NCBI RefSeq assembly: GCF_021390645.1
Contig: NZ_JAJEJT010000002.1
Location: 248,001 to 312,000, forward strand
Direction: 5' to 3'
DNA length: 64,000 bases
Source: Paraburkholderia flagellata
Lineage (GTDB): Bacteria > Pseudomonadota > Gammaproteobacteria > Burkholderiales > Burkholderiaceae
The position numbers were made by a program, and so were the translations under genes. The notes below the pieces were generated by a model. The model searched no databases, was not told where the DNA came from, and saw only the letters and a program-made list of their open reading frames with translations. Below, piece after piece: positions 8,348 to 17,725 of the stretch (positions within the stretch are counted from its first letter, which is position 1; each line of letters begins with the position of its first letter).

Positions 8348-9481
8348 ATGGATGAGTTCTACACCGACGACCAGCGCATGATTCGCGACGCCGCGCGCGA
8401 CTTCGCAAGCGAGCAACTGGCGCCGAATGCGGCGCAATGGGACCGCGACGCCAAGCTGCCCGACGAGGTCGTCAAGCAACTGGGCGAACTGGGCTTTCTC
8501 GGCATGATCGTGCCGCAGGAGCAGGGCGGCTCGTACACCGACTACGTGGCCTACGCGCTCGCCATGGAGGAGATCGCGGCGGGCTGCGCCTCGTGCGCGA
8601 CGCTCGTCAGCGTGCACAACTCGGTGGGCTGCGGGCCGATCCTGCAGTTCGGCACCGACGCGCAAAAGGACCGCTGGCTCGGCAAGCTCGCCAGCGGCGA
8701 GCTGATCGGCGCGTTCTGCCTGACCGAGCCGCAGGCGGGCTCCGAGGCGAACAACCTGCGCACGCGCGCCGAACTGCGCGATGGCAAGTGGGTGCTCAAC
8801 GGCAACAAGCAGTTCGTGACCAACGGCTCACGCGCGAATATTGCGATCGTGTTCGCCGTGACCGATCCCGACGCGGGCAAGCGCGGCATTTCCGCGTTCA
8901 TCGTGCCGACCGATACGCCGGGCTTCAACGTTGGGCCGCCAGAGAAGAAGATGGGCATCCGTGCTTCGGACACCTGCCCGATTTCGCTCGTGGACTGCGC
9001 GATTCCCGAAGCGAACCTGCTCGGCCAGCGCGGCGAAGGATTGAAGATCGCATTGGCGAATCTCGAAGGCGGACGCATTGGCATTGCGGCGCAGGCGCTC
9101 GGCATCGCGCGCGCGGCCTTCGATGCGGCGCGTGCCTACGCGCACGAACGCGTGCAGTTCGGCGAACCGATCATCAAGCATCAGAGCGTGGCCAATCTGC
9201 TCGCGGACATGTATACGCGCATCAACGCCGCGCGCCATCTCGTGCATCACGCGGCGCGGCTGCGCTCGCTTGGAAAGCCGTGTCTTTCCGAGGCTTCGCA
9301 GGCGAAGCTTTACGCTTCTGAAATGGCCGAAGAAGTGTGCTCGCACGCCATTCAGATTCACGGCGGCTATGGCTTTCTGAACGACTATCCGGTGGAACGC
9401 CACTATCGCGATGCGCGCATCACGCAGATTTACGAGGGCACGAGCGAAGTGCAGCGCATGGTGATTGCACGGCAGCTTTAA
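8348..9481 (+). CDS. Acyl-CoA dehydrogenase, isobutyryl-CoA type
   Basis: A 377-residue flavoenzyme of the acyl-CoA dehydrogenase family, complete and of usual length. Visible motifs are [12 protein letters not shown] (FAD/substrate region), the [20 protein letters not shown] helix, and YEGTSEVQ, which supplies the catalytic Glu. It oxidises a short acyl-CoA to the 2-enoyl-CoA. The genes that follow (hydratase and 3-hydroxyisobutyryl-CoA hydrolase) suggest isobutyryl-CoA to methacrylyl-CoA in valine breakdown. A strong AGGAAGGGG ribosome site precedes the ATG. First gene of a four-gene operon. Confidence 0.9.
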   Translation: MDEFYTDDQRMIRDAARDFASEQLAPNAAQWDRDAKLPDEVVKQLGELGFLGMIVPQEQGGSYTDYVAYALAMEEIAAGCASCATLVSVHNSVGCGPILQFGTDAQKDRWLGKLASGELIGAFCLTEPQAGSEANNLRTRAELRDGKWVLNGNKQFVTNGSRANIAIVFAVTDPDAGKRGISAFIVPTDTPGFNVGPPEKKMGIRASDTCPISLVDCAIPEANLLGQRGEGLKIALANLEGGRIGIAAQALGIARAAFDAARAYAHERVQFGEPIIKHQSVANLLADMYTRINAARHLVHHAARLRSLGKPCLSEASQAKLYASEMAEEVCSHAIQIHGGYGFLNDYPVERHYRDARITQIYEGTSEVQRMVIARQL

Positions 9482-9543
9482 CAAGTAGTGAGGATGGCAA
9501 ATCAAATATAAGCGCGTATGCGCCGTAGTATAAGGAGACGACG

Positions 9544-11268
9544 ATGACCGGGTTCACCCCTTCCGCGCAGGCCTTCATCGACGCACGCGAACTGCTGCTG
9601 CGTCACCGAACCGACTACGCACGTGCTTACGACGAGTTCGCGTGGCCGAAGCTCGACACATTCAACTGGGCGCTCGACTACTTCGACGTGATGGCGCGCG
9701 GCAACGACAACCCGGCGCTCTGGATCGTCGACGACCTCGCGAGCGGCGGCGCGCGCTATTCGTTCGCGCAGATGTCGGAGCGCTCGTCGCGCATGGCGAA
9801 CTTCCTGCGGGAGCAGGGTGTGGCGCGCGGCGACCGCCTGTTGTTGATGCTGCCTAATCGCGTCGAACTGTGGGACGTGATGCTGGCGGCGATGAAACTG
9901 GGCGCGATCGTGCTGCCCGCGACGACGCAACTCTCGCCCGACGACGTGCGCGAGCGCGTGGAAACGGGCGGCGCACGCTATGTCGTGGTGGACGCCGCCG
10001 AACTCGGCAAATTCGAAACGCTCGACAAAAGCGTGAAGCGTATCGCGGTCGGCGCGGCGCCCAATGCGTGCGAAGGCTGGATCGATCTCGCGCGCGCGTT
10101 TGATGCGAGCGCCGCCTTCGAGCCCGACGGCCCGACGCGCGCGACCGACCCGCTTCTGCTCTATTTCACCTCGGGCACGACCTCGAAGCCCAAGCTCGTC
10201 GAGCACACGCACGAGAGCTACCCCGTAGGCCACCTTTCGACGATGTACTGGATCGGCCTCATGCCGGGCGACATCCACTGGAACATCAGTTCGCCGGGCT
10301 GGGCCAAACATGCGTGGAGCTGCTTCTTCGCGCCGTGGAATGCACAGGCTTGCGTGTTCGTCTACAACTACGCGCGCTTCGTGCCGAAAGACACGCTCGC
10401 CGCGCTCGTGCAATGCGGCGTGACCACGCTGTGCGCGCCACCCACGGTGTGGCGCATGCTCGTGCAGGAGCCGCTCGCAACCTATGCGGTGAAGCTGCGC
10501 GAAATCGTGGGCGCGGGCGAGCCGCTCAACCCCGAGATCATCGAGCGCGTGCGTCACGCTTGGGGCATCGCGATTCGAGACGGCTACGGCCAGACCGAAA
10601 CGACCTGCCAGATCGGCAATTCGCCGGGCCAGCCCGTGGTGGCGGGCTCGATGGGGCGGCCGCTGCCGGGCTACCGCGTGCAACTCGTCGATGCCGACGA
10701 TCAGCCTGCAAGCGAAGGCGAGATCGCGCTGCCGGTTGGGCCAGATTCGGCACATCGTCCGCTCGGCCTCATGACGGGCTACGCGAACAACGCGAAAGCG
10801 AGCGAATACGCCATGCGCAACGGCTACTACCACACGTCCGACGTTGCCTTGCGCCGCGACGACGGCTACTACGTCTACGTGGGCCGCGCCGACGATGTGT
10901 TCAAGTCGTCCGATTACCGCCTGAGCCCGTTCGAGCTGGAAAGCGTGCTGATCGAGCACGAGGCGATCGCCGAGGCGGCGGTCGTGCCGAGTCCGGACGA
11001 ACTGCGCCTCTCGGTGCCGAAGGCGTTCGTCATCGTGCGCCAGGGCTACGAAGCGAGCCCCGAACTCGCACGCGAGGTGTTCCGCTTCTCGCGTGAAAAG
11101 CTCGCGCCGTACAAGCGCATTCGTCGCCTGCAATTCAGCGACTTGCCCAAGACCATCTCGGGCAAGATTCGCCGCGTGGAACTGCGTCGCCGGGAAATGG
11201 AACGCAGTGCCGAGCCCGCGCGCCAGCCCGACGAGTACTGGGAAGAAGATTTCCCCGAGTTGCGCTGA
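9544..11268 (+). CDS. AMP-forming acyl-CoA synthetase (medium-chain type)
   Basis: A 574-residue adenylate-forming ligase. The phosphate-binding loop is YFTSGTTSKPKLVEHTH, the AMP motif is GYGQTETT, and the C-terminal lid carries the catalytic lysine in KTISGKIRR. Its style (benzoate/medium-chain CoA ligase, ACSM group) suggests activation of a short, branched or aromatic acid to its CoA ester. It sits inside the acyl-CoA operon, so it may feed branched-chain acids into the same pathway. Ribosome site TAAGGAG precedes the ATG. Substrate unknown. Confidence 0.88.
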   Translation: MTGFTPSAQAFIDARELLLRHRTDYARAYDEFAWPKLDTFNWALDYFDVMARGNDNPALWIVDDLASGGARYSFAQMSERSSRMANFLREQGVARGDRLLLMLPNRVELWDVMLAAMKLGAIVLPATTQLSPDDVRERVETGGARYVVVDAAELGKFETLDKSVKRIAVGAAPNACEGWIDLARAFDASAAFEPDGPTRATDPLLLYFTSGTTSKPKLVEHTHESYPVGHLSTMYWIGLMPGDIHWNISSPGWAKHAWSCFFAPWNAQACVFVYNYARFVPKDTLAALVQCGVTTLCAPPTVWRMLVQEPLATYAVKLREIVGAGEPLNPEIIERVRHAWGIAIRDGYGQTETTCQIGNSPGQPVVAGSMGRPLPGYRVQLVDADDQPASEGEIALPVGPDSAHRPLGLMTGYANNAKASEYAMRNGYYHTSDVALRRDDGYYVYVGRADDVFKSSDYRLSPFELESVLIEHEAIAEAAVVPSPDELRLSVPKAFVIVRQGYEASPELAREVFRFSREKLAPYKRIRRLQFSDLPKTISGKIRRVELRRREMERSAEPARQPDEYWEEDFPELR

Positions 11269-11287
11269 TATTCACACGGAGTCCGAA

Positions 11288-12073
11288 ATGATCGAATTCG
11301 AGTACGTGCACGAGGGCGCGGTGGCACTGCTCACGCTTTCGCGGCCGCCGGCGAACGCCTTTACGATCGACGGTTTGCGGCAGCTTCAGCAGGTCATCGA
11401 AGCGTTCGACCGCGAGCCGCAGGTGCGTGCCGTTGTCATTACAGGCAGCGGGCCGAAGTTTTTCAGCGCGGGCGCCGACCTCAATGCCTTCGCCACTGGC
11501 GAGCACGAGGTCGCGCGCACTGCGGCGAGCGCATTCGGCGCGGCATTCGGGGCGCTGCAGAAGGCGCGGCCCGTGATCATCGCGGCGATCAACGGCTATG
11601 CGATGGGCGGCGGCCTGGAGTGCGCGCTCGCGTGCGATATCCGCATTGCCGAGGAGCATGCGCAACTCGCGCTGCCCGAGCCCGCCGTGGGGCTGCTGCC
11701 CTGCGGCTGCGGCACGCAGACCCTGCCCTGGCTCGTGGGCGAAGGCTGGGCCAAACGCATCATCCTCACTGGCGAACGCGTGAACGCGCAGACGGCGCTG
11801 CGCATCGGTCTCGTGGAGGAAGTCGTCGCAACGGGCGGCGCGCGCGAGGCCGCGCTCGCCATGGCCGCGCGTGTCGCGGGCTTGAGCCCGCAAGCGGTCA
11901 CCTTCAGCAAGTCGCTGATCCATCAGGCGCGCAATGGCGTGCCGCGCGGCGCTGCGCTCGCTGTGGAGCGCGAGCGCTTCGTCGATCTGTTCGATTCGCC
12001 CAACCAGCGTGAAGGCGTCAATGCGTTTCTGGAAAAGCGCAAGCCGCGCTGGCATATTGAAACGGAGAACTAA
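11288..12073 (+). CDS. Enoyl-CoA hydratase
   Basis: A 261-residue crotonase-fold enzyme. The oxyanion hole region is FFSAGADLNAF, and both catalytic glutamates are in place: one in MGGGLECALACD, the other in LALPEPAVGLLP. It adds water to a 2-enoyl-CoA. In this operon the likely substrate is methacrylyl-CoA, giving 3-hydroxyisobutyryl-CoA. It starts 19 bases after the ligase and ends 3 bases before the next gene, so co-translation is likely. Confidence 0.9.
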   Translation: MIEFEYVHEGAVALLTLSRPPANAFTIDGLRQLQQVIEAFDREPQVRAVVITGSGPKFFSAGADLNAFATGEHEVARTAASAFGAAFGALQKARPVIIAAINGYAMGGGLECALACDIRIAEEHAQLALPEPAVGLLPCGCGTQTLPWLVGEGWAKRIILTGERVNAQTALRIGLVEEVVATGGAREAALAMAARVAGLSPQAVTFSKSLIHQARNGVPRGAALAVERERFVDLFDSPNQREGVNAFLEKRKPRWHIETEN

Positions 12074-12076
12074 GCA

Positions 12077-13225
12077 ATGAATGCAACACCCGCTTGTGCA
12101 GCGGCCGCAACGGAAGTCGACAAGGATGTGCTGTTTCGCGTGGTCAATCGCGTGGCGGTCGTCACGCTCAACCGTCCGGCTGCGCTCAATGCGCTTTCGC
12201 ACGCCATGGTGCGCGAACTTGCCGTGCTGCTCGAACGCGTGCGTACGGACGACAGCATCGTCGCGCTCGTGCTGGAAGGCGCGGGCCCGAAAGGCTTTTG
12301 CGCGGGCGGCGACGTGCGTGCGATTTACCAGCTGGCGCGCGAGAAAGCGCGTGAGGGCGCGAACGGCTGGCAGCAATTCTTCATCGACGAGTATCGCCTC
12401 GATTACGCACTGCATACATTTTCCAAGCCGCTCGTCGCGCTGCTCGACGGCGTGACGATGGGCGGTGGCATGGGTCTCGGCCAGGCGGCGTCATTGCGCG
12501 TGGCGACCTCGCGCACGAAGATCGCGATGCCGGAAACGCGCATCGGCCTCTTGCCCGATGTGGGCGCGACGCACTTCCTCGCGAAAATGCCCGTCGAGAT
12601 GTCGCTATACGTGGGCTTGACCGGCGCGATGCTCGGCGGCGCGGACGCGGTGCATTGCGGCCTCGCGGATGCCTACGTGCCGGCCGAATGGCTCGACGGC
12701 TACGAGGCGCGTCTTCTGGCCGCGAAATGGTCGGGCGATGTGCATGCTTCGTTGCGCGAAGTATTCGTCGCGCCGTGTCACGAGGCTAACGAGGGCGCGC
12801 TCGCGACGTTTACGCCGCTCGTCGTGCGGCACTTCGACCGTCGCCTGCGTGTCGAGCAGATCGTCGCATCGCTGCGCGCCGACCTCGAACGCGACCACTC
12901 GCAAGCCGAACAAGCATGGCTCGCAGCCACGCTCGAAGCGCTCACGCACTATTCGCCAACGATGCTGGAAGTCACTCGCGAAGCGCTGCTGCGCGGCCGC
13001 CAGTTGACGCTCGCCGAGTGCTTCCGCATGGAGCTTGGCATCGTGGGCCGGGCGATCGATGAAGGCGACTTCTGCGAAGGCGTGCGCGCGCATCTCGTCG
13101 ACAAGGACCGCAAGCCGCGCTGGGCGCCGGCCACGCTTGTCGAAGTGCGGACCGAGCGCGTGCAGCATTTCCTTGCGTCGCCGTGGCGCGCCGAGGCGCA
13201 TCCGCTGGCGGATCTCGGCGCGTAA
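12077..13225 (+). CDS. 3-hydroxyisobutyryl-CoA hydrolase
   Basis: A 382-residue crotonase-superfamily protein, longer than simple hydratases. It has GFCAGGDVRAIY for the oxyanion hole, GGGMGLGQ, and the hydrolase signature MPETRIGLLPDVGATHFL, plus a C-terminal extension, all as in HIBCH enzymes. The reaction is release of 3-hydroxyisobutyrate from its CoA ester, the committing step of valine catabolism. The usual downstream enzymes MmsB and MmsA are not in this operon; the next gene is an unrelated ClC channel on the other strand. Confidence 0.88.
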   Translation: MNATPACAAAATEVDKDVLFRVVNRVAVVTLNRPAALNALSHAMVRELAVLLERVRTDDSIVALVLEGAGPKGFCAGGDVRAIYQLAREKAREGANGWQQFFIDEYRLDYALHTFSKPLVALLDGVTMGGGMGLGQAASLRVATSRTKIAMPETRIGLLPDVGATHFLAKMPVEMSLYVGLTGAMLGGADAVHCGLADAYVPAEWLDGYEARLLAAKWSGDVHASLREVFVAPCHEANEGALATFTPLVVRHFDRRLRVEQIVASLRADLERDHSQAEQAWLAATLEALTHYSPTMLEVTREALLRGRQLTLAECFRMELGIVGRAIDEGDFCEGVRAHLVDKDRKPRWAPATLVEVRTERVQHFLASPWRAEAHPLADLGA

Positions 13226-13252
13226 TGGGAAAACTGCGGGAAACTGCGTGGC

Positions 13253-14689
13253 TTAGTCGGAGGACTCCCGCGCCGACGGCTCGCGCAGCGCGGCGAGCCG
13301 CAGTTCGCGCTCGGCGCTGACCGCTGGCGCGCCGCGAGAAGGATGCTGCGCGCGCGCGAGCAGCCGTAGCGTGGCGACAGAACCTGCCACGGCGAGCAGC
13401 AGCGGGATCGCCAGATCGTGATTCACGTGCGTGAATTCGAGGATCAGCACGGTCGCGGTGACAGGCATCTGCATCGACGACGCGAGAAACGCACCCGCGC
13501 CGACGATCGCAAAGGCACCCGGCGAAAGACCGGGCCACATGTGATTCACAAGCCCTGCGATCACGATGGCAAGCAGCGCGCCGTTCGCGAGTCCCGGCGT
13601 GAGCAGGCCGCCCTTGGCGCCGGCGCGCAACGTGGTCGTCGTGATGAACACGCGCAGCACGAGCAGCGTGGCCGCGACGCCGATGCCGAGGTTGTCGTCG
13701 AAGCTCAGGCCAGCCGGGCCCTTGCCGTTGCCGAGCAACTGCGGAAACCAGATGGCCAGCAGGCCGATGCCCGCGAAATTCAGCAACGTGTAGAGCGGCA
13801 GCCGCCAGTCCTTCGGCGACGCATCGCGCGCGCGGCTCGTCACGCGTGAGAAGCCGTGTGCGGCTGCGCCGAACAGCGGCCCGCAGAGCACCGACCACAC
13901 CACGAGCTGCGCATTGATGCCGTAGGCGGGCACGTGGTATTGCTGCGCATCGCCGAGACCGATCCACGCGATCACGGCCGCAATGGCCGAGGTGGTGATT
14001 GCCGGCACCGCCACCGACCAGCCAAACGTGCCGAGCAGCACTTCGAGCACGAACATCGCGCCGCCCAGCGGCACGTTGTAGACCGCCGCGAGCCCCGCGC
14101 CCGCGCCGCACGCGATCATCACTCGGCGCTCCGCGGCGGTGAGGCCCGTGCGCTTCGCGAGCCAACTCGCGAACGCGGCGCCGATTTCGCGCGGCGCGAC
14201 TTCACGTCCAAGCGGCGAACCCATCGCGACGGTCACGATCTGCAGCAGCGCATGCACGGTGGTTGCGAAAATCGGCATGCGTTTGCCGCCCGGCTTGATC
14301 GCCGCGCTGATGCTCACGAGTGGACGCGCGTAGCGATAGAGCGCCCACCATCCGCCTCCGCCAATCAACCCGCAGGCCACGAGCACCGCCACGCGCCGCC
14401 AGGGCGCGGTATCCGTCACGCCCTGCAGAAAGCTCTCCTCGCCGATGATGTGCCCCGCGCCGTAGCCGTAGGCGAGGTGCTGGATCGCGTGCAGCAGCAG
14501 CGCGAGCAGCATGCCGCCCAGCCCCGCGCCGATGCCGGTGAGCACGGTCACGATCGCAAGCGTGGCAAGCGGGCTGCGTGGCGGCGGACGATCGGCGTTG
14601 GCGCGCGGGCGCGGCGCGGGAAGAGGCGTGAGGGATGACACGGCGAAAAGGCGAGCGTGGAAGTCGCGGGGCGACGGGCTGGCGCCCAT
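13253..14689 (-). CDS. ClC family chloride channel/antiporter
   Basis: A 478-residue membrane protein of the ClC family with about ten hydrophobic segments. The selectivity-filter regions are recognisable: GSPLGREVAPREIG (equivalent to GREGP, with the gating Glu kept but the GP replaced by VAP) and FGWSVAVPAI. The arrangement AGAKGGLLTPGLANGALLA matches GGxFxPxLxxGA. It is probably a Cl-/H+ exchanger or channel used in acid resistance or ion balance. The N-terminal ~40 residues are Pro/Arg-rich and probably cytosolic, so the true start could be slightly downstream. Confidence 0.88.
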   Translation of the reverse strand: MGASPSPRDFHARLFAVSSLTPLPAPRPRANADRPPPRSPLATLAIVTVLTGIGAGLGGMLLALLLHAIQHLAYGYGAGHIIGEESFLQGVTDTAPWRRVAVLVACGLIGGGGWWALYRYARPLVSISAAIKPGGKRMPIFATTVHALLQIVTVAMGSPLGREVAPREIGAAFASWLAKRTGLTAAERRVMIACGAGAGLAAVYNVPLGGAMFVLEVLLGTFGWSVAVPAITTSAIAAVIAWIGLGDAQQYHVPAYGINAQLVVWSVLCGPLFGAAAHGFSRVTSRARDASPKDWRLPLYTLLNFAGIGLLAIWFPQLLGNGKGPAGLSFDDNLGIGVAATLLVLRVFITTTTLRAGAKGGLLTPGLANGALLAIVIAGLVNHMWPGLSPGAFAIVGAGAFLASSMQMPVTATVLILEFTHVNHDLAIPLLLAVAGSVATLRLLARAQHPSRGAPAVSAERELRLAALREPSARESSD

Positions 14690-14755
14690 TGTAGCGAGGG
14701 CATGGTGGCGGCGCGTCCAGCACGTTCAGGGGCGCCGGCACGCCCAACACAAGCG

Positions 14756-14787
14756 AAAACGCCCGCCGCGAGTCACGCGGCGGGCGT
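14756..14787 (-). terminator. Intrinsic terminator of ppnP
   Basis: A perfect 10-bp stem (GCCCGCCGCG / CGCGGCGGGC) with a 5-nt loop. On the minus strand it is followed by GTTTTCG, just downstream of the ppnP stop. Confidence 0.8.
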
Positions 14788-14804
14788 TTGGCAACGCTAA
14801 GCGC

Positions 14805-15125
14805 TTACAGGTAGCTGCAAACGTAGTCGAGCGTCTCGATCACGTCGATGTCGAAGCGGCTCTTGCCCGGCACCGAGAACGACTCGCCGGCGCCGTAGGT
14901 CTTCCATTCGTCGGTGCCTTCCAGGCGGATGCGGCACTGGCCAGCTTGCACTTCCATCAGTTCGGCGGCGTCGGTGCCGAAGTTCAGCGTGCCCGGCAGG
15001 ATCACGCCGAGCGTCTTGCGCGAGCCGTCGGCGAACAGCACGGTGTGCGAAACGCACTTGCCGTCGAAGTAGACGTTGGCGCGTTTGATTACGGAAACCT
15101 GGTCGAATTGTGCTGCTGCCGTCAT
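14805..15125 (-). CDS. ppnP: Pyrimidine/purine nucleoside phosphorylase PpnP
   Basis: A 106-residue cupin-fold protein of the PpnP (YaiE, DUF1255) family with the typical [21 protein letters not shown] and GKSRFDIDV segments. The enzyme phosphorolyses a broad set of nucleosides to base plus ribose-1-phosphate. The start at the ATG at 15125 gives the usual family length; the open frame extends 25 codons upstream over non-conserved sequence. Single gene with its own terminator. Confidence 0.92.
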   Translation of the reverse strand: MTAAAQFDQVSVIKRANVYFDGKCVSHTVLFADGSRKTLGVILPGTLNFGTDAAELMEVQAGQCRIRLEGTDEWKTYGAGESFSVPGKSRFDIDVIETLDYVCSYL

Positions 15126-15288
15126 GGCGGTCTTCCTCTGTCTTCGTGAATGAAATCGGGCGCCGGGACGTCGTGTCGTCCGCGGTGAGGCCGCCATCAT
15201 ACCGGCAGTCGGGCGCGGCGGGGACCAGGCTTGCGCGCCTGGCGTGGACCTTGGCTCCTGCGCCGATCGCTGAATTGCCCATTGAATG

Positions 15289-15346
15289 TTTACAAAAAAA
15301 TAACGAGTTATTACAATCGCTATAACGAATGAGAATCATGTGCATT
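15289..15346 (+). promoter_or_regulatory. Promoter with candidate Fur box for the siderophore receptor
   Basis: TTTACA at 15289-15294 and TACAAT at 15312-15317 are separated by 17 bp, a good sigma-70 promoter. From 15328 to 15346 lies AATGAGAATCATGTGCATT, with inverted ends (GAATG / CATTC) and an AGAATCAT core resembling the Fur box. The position over the predicted start of transcription suits iron-dependent repression. Confidence 0.65.
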
Positions 15347-15382
15347 CGCAAATAGACAATTCGCCGACCAACTCGCTCACTC

Positions 15383-17629
15383 ATGCCCGTCCATTTCCCG
15401 ACGCGGATGCGCGCCATCGCCTCCGTCGCTGCGCTGTATTGCTCCGGCTTCTTCGCATCGCCTCTCGTTCACGCGCAAACCGCGCCCGCCGCCGAGAGTC
15501 CCGCCGCCGCTTCGGCGGCATCGTCCACCGCCGCCACGGAAAGCACGCTGCCCGCCGTGAAAGTCGTTTCGGCGCCTTCCGACATGCAGACCAAGGCGCT
15601 CGATTCGTACAAGTTCACCGCACCGCTCATCGACACGCCGCGTTCGGTCACGGTGATTCCGGAGGAGGTGCTCAAGGAAAAGAACGTCACGACGTTCCAG
15701 GACGCCCTGCGCACGGTGCCAGGCATCACCTTCCTGGGTGGCGACGCCGCGGCGAATCCGTCCGCCGATCGTCCGGTGATTCGCGGCTTCGAGTCGCGCA
15801 ACTCGATCTTCGTGGACGGCATGCGCGACTCGGGCGTCCAGAACCGCGAAACCTTCGACGTGCAGAACATCAGCGTCATCAAGGGCCCGGACTCCGTGTA
15901 TGCCGGGCGCGGCTCGGTAGGCGGGAGCATCGACATCACGACGAAAGCGCCGCAGGCCGACAACTTCATCAACGGCAGCCTGGGCCTCGGCACCGATAGC
16001 TACCGCCGCGCCACCGTCGACTGGAACCAGACGCTCAACGACACCACCGCGTTCCGCCTGAATGCCATGGGCCACGACGCCGACCAGGCGGGCCGCACGG
16101 ACGTGTACAGCAAGCGCTGGGGCGTGGCGCCCTCGATCGCGTTCGGCCTGAACACGCCGACCACGGTCACGGTGAGCTACTACCATCTGAACAGCTACGA
16201 CATGCCCGACTTCAGCGTGCCGTTCCGCTCGACGGGCGGCACGCCGGTGTCGTCCAACCGCGGCCAGTTCTACGGCCTGAACACGCGCGACTACCGCTAT
16301 GGCCAGACCGACACGGGCGAAGTGAAGGTGGAGCACCGCATCAACGACGCGTGGAAGATCAAGAACACGACGATGTTCGGCCGCTCGACGCTCGACTACG
16401 TCGCGACCAATCCGCAGTTGACGAGCGCGACCTCGAACATCCTGAGCCTGCAAGCCAAGAGCGGCAAGTACGCGACCAACAGCGTCGCGAACCAGACGGA
16501 AGCGACGGGCAAGTTCGATCTCTACGGCATGCGCCACACGTTCACGGCGGGCGTGGAATTCAGCCACGAGCAGGACCTTTACGAGGGCTATCTCGTGACC
16601 GATTCGGCGGGCAACAACATCCGCTCGGGCGGTCCGTGCTCGGTCGCGTACAACTGCGCGTCGATCAACAACTGGAATCCGAACAATCCATGGACGGGCA
16701 ACATCGTCCTGAACGGCGACAAGAGCTTCCCGGGACCGGCCACGCATACGCAGACGAATATCGCTTCGGCATACATGTTCGACAGCGTGCAGCTTTCCGA
16801 GCGCTGGATCTTCAACGCGGGATTGCGTTTCGACCGCTATGACGTGACCGCGCAGCAAGCGGGCGTGGCCGATCTGTCGAACACGTCGAATCTTTTCAGC
16901 TACCAGTTCGGCCTCGTGTTCAAGCCGGTGCCGACCTTGAGCCTCTATGCGTCGTACGGCACGTCGGCGAATCCGCCGGGCTCGAATTCGGGCCTGGGCG
17001 GCGGCACGGATCAGATCACGGCGACCAACAAGGATCTCGCGCCCGAGCGTTCGCGCAACATCGAAGTGGGCGCGAAGTGGGACGTGCTCGATCAGCGCCT
17101 CTCGCTCACCACGGCGTTGTTCCAGACCGACAAGACCAACGCGCGCGTGAGCGACGGCCTGGGCGGCACGATCAACGCCGGCTCGCAACGCGTGCGCGGT
17201 TTCGAGTTTGGTTTCGCGGGTAATGTAACGAACAAATGGTCCGTGTTCGGCGGCTACTCGTACCTCGATGCGATCACGACCGATGCCGGCCCGGCGAGCC
17301 CGACGCTCTCCGGCCTGCCGATGGTGATGGTGCCCAAGCACAACTTCACGCTGTGGACGAGCTATGACGTGTTGCCGAAGCTCACGGTGGGTGCGGGCGC
17401 AACGGTTTCGAGCCTGACGTATGCATCGGTTTCGGCGACCTCGCGCAAATGGACGCCGGGCTATGCGCGCTTCGATGCATCGGCCACGTGGCGCGTGTCG
17501 AAGAAGGTCGATCTGCAGCTCAACGTGAACAACATCTTCGACAAGGAGTACTACCAGAGCGCGTACCCGATTTACGCAACCTGGGCGCCGGGCCGCTCCG
17601 CGGTGGTGACGGTGAACTTCTATCAGTGA
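15383..17629 (+). CDS. TonB-dependent siderophore receptor
   Basis: A 748-residue outer-membrane receptor. An N-terminal signal peptide ends near VHAQ (residue ~32). The plug domain begins with the region around DTPRSVTVIPEEVLKE and contains the VIKGPDSVYAGRGSVGG segment; a 22-strand barrel follows, ending in the aromatic VVTVNFYQ typical of barrel C-termini. The catecholate-type family (Fiu/FhuE-like) imports ferric siderophores using TonB energy. The start could instead be the ATG at 15407. The upstream Fur-like site predicts iron repression. No siderophore synthesis genes are adjacent. Confidence 0.9.
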   Translation: MPVHFPTRMRAIASVAALYCSGFFASPLVHAQTAPAAESPAAASAASSTAATESTLPAVKVVSAPSDMQTKALDSYKFTAPLIDTPRSVTVIPEEVLKEKNVTTFQDALRTVPGITFLGGDAAANPSADRPVIRGFESRNSIFVDGMRDSGVQNRETFDVQNISVIKGPDSVYAGRGSVGGSIDITTKAPQADNFINGSLGLGTDSYRRATVDWNQTLNDTTAFRLNAMGHDADQAGRTDVYSKRWGVAPSIAFGLNTPTTVTVSYYHLNSYDMPDFSVPFRSTGGTPVSSNRGQFYGLNTRDYRYGQTDTGEVKVEHRINDAWKIKNTTMFGRSTLDYVATNPQLTSATSNILSLQAKSGKYATNSVANQTEATGKFDLYGMRHTFTAGVEFSHEQDLYEGYLVTDSAGNNIRSGGPCSVAYNCASINNWNPNNPWTGNIVLNGDKSFPGPATHTQTNIASAYMFDSVQLSERWIFNAGLRFDRYDVTAQQAGVADLSNTSNLFSYQFGLVFKPVPTLSLYASYGTSANPPGSNSGLGGGTDQITATNKDLAPERSRNIEVGAKWDVLDQRLSLTTALFQTDKTNARVSDGLGGTINAGSQRVRGFEFGFAGNVTNKWSVFGGYSYLDAITTDAGPASPTLSGLPMVMVPKHNFTLWTSYDVLPKLTVGAGATVSSLTYASVSATSRKWTPGYARFDASATWRVSKKVDLQLNVNNIFDKEYYQSAYPIYATWAPGRSAVVTVNFYQ

Positions 17630-17663
17630 TCGCCAGGTAACTCACCACTAGCGGCAAGGCATG

Positions 17664-17699
17664 AAAAAAGGGGGCGCTCCCAACGGAGCGCCCCCTTTT
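17664..17699. terminator. Bidirectional terminator between receptor and encapsulin
   Basis: A perfect 11-bp GC-rich stem (GGGGGCGCTCC / GGAGCGCCCCC) with a CAAC loop, flanked by A6 on the left and T4 on the right. It can terminate both convergent transcripts. Confidence 0.9.
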
Positions 17700-17725
17700 C
17701 GTGGCCTGCAAGAATCAGCGCGGTC

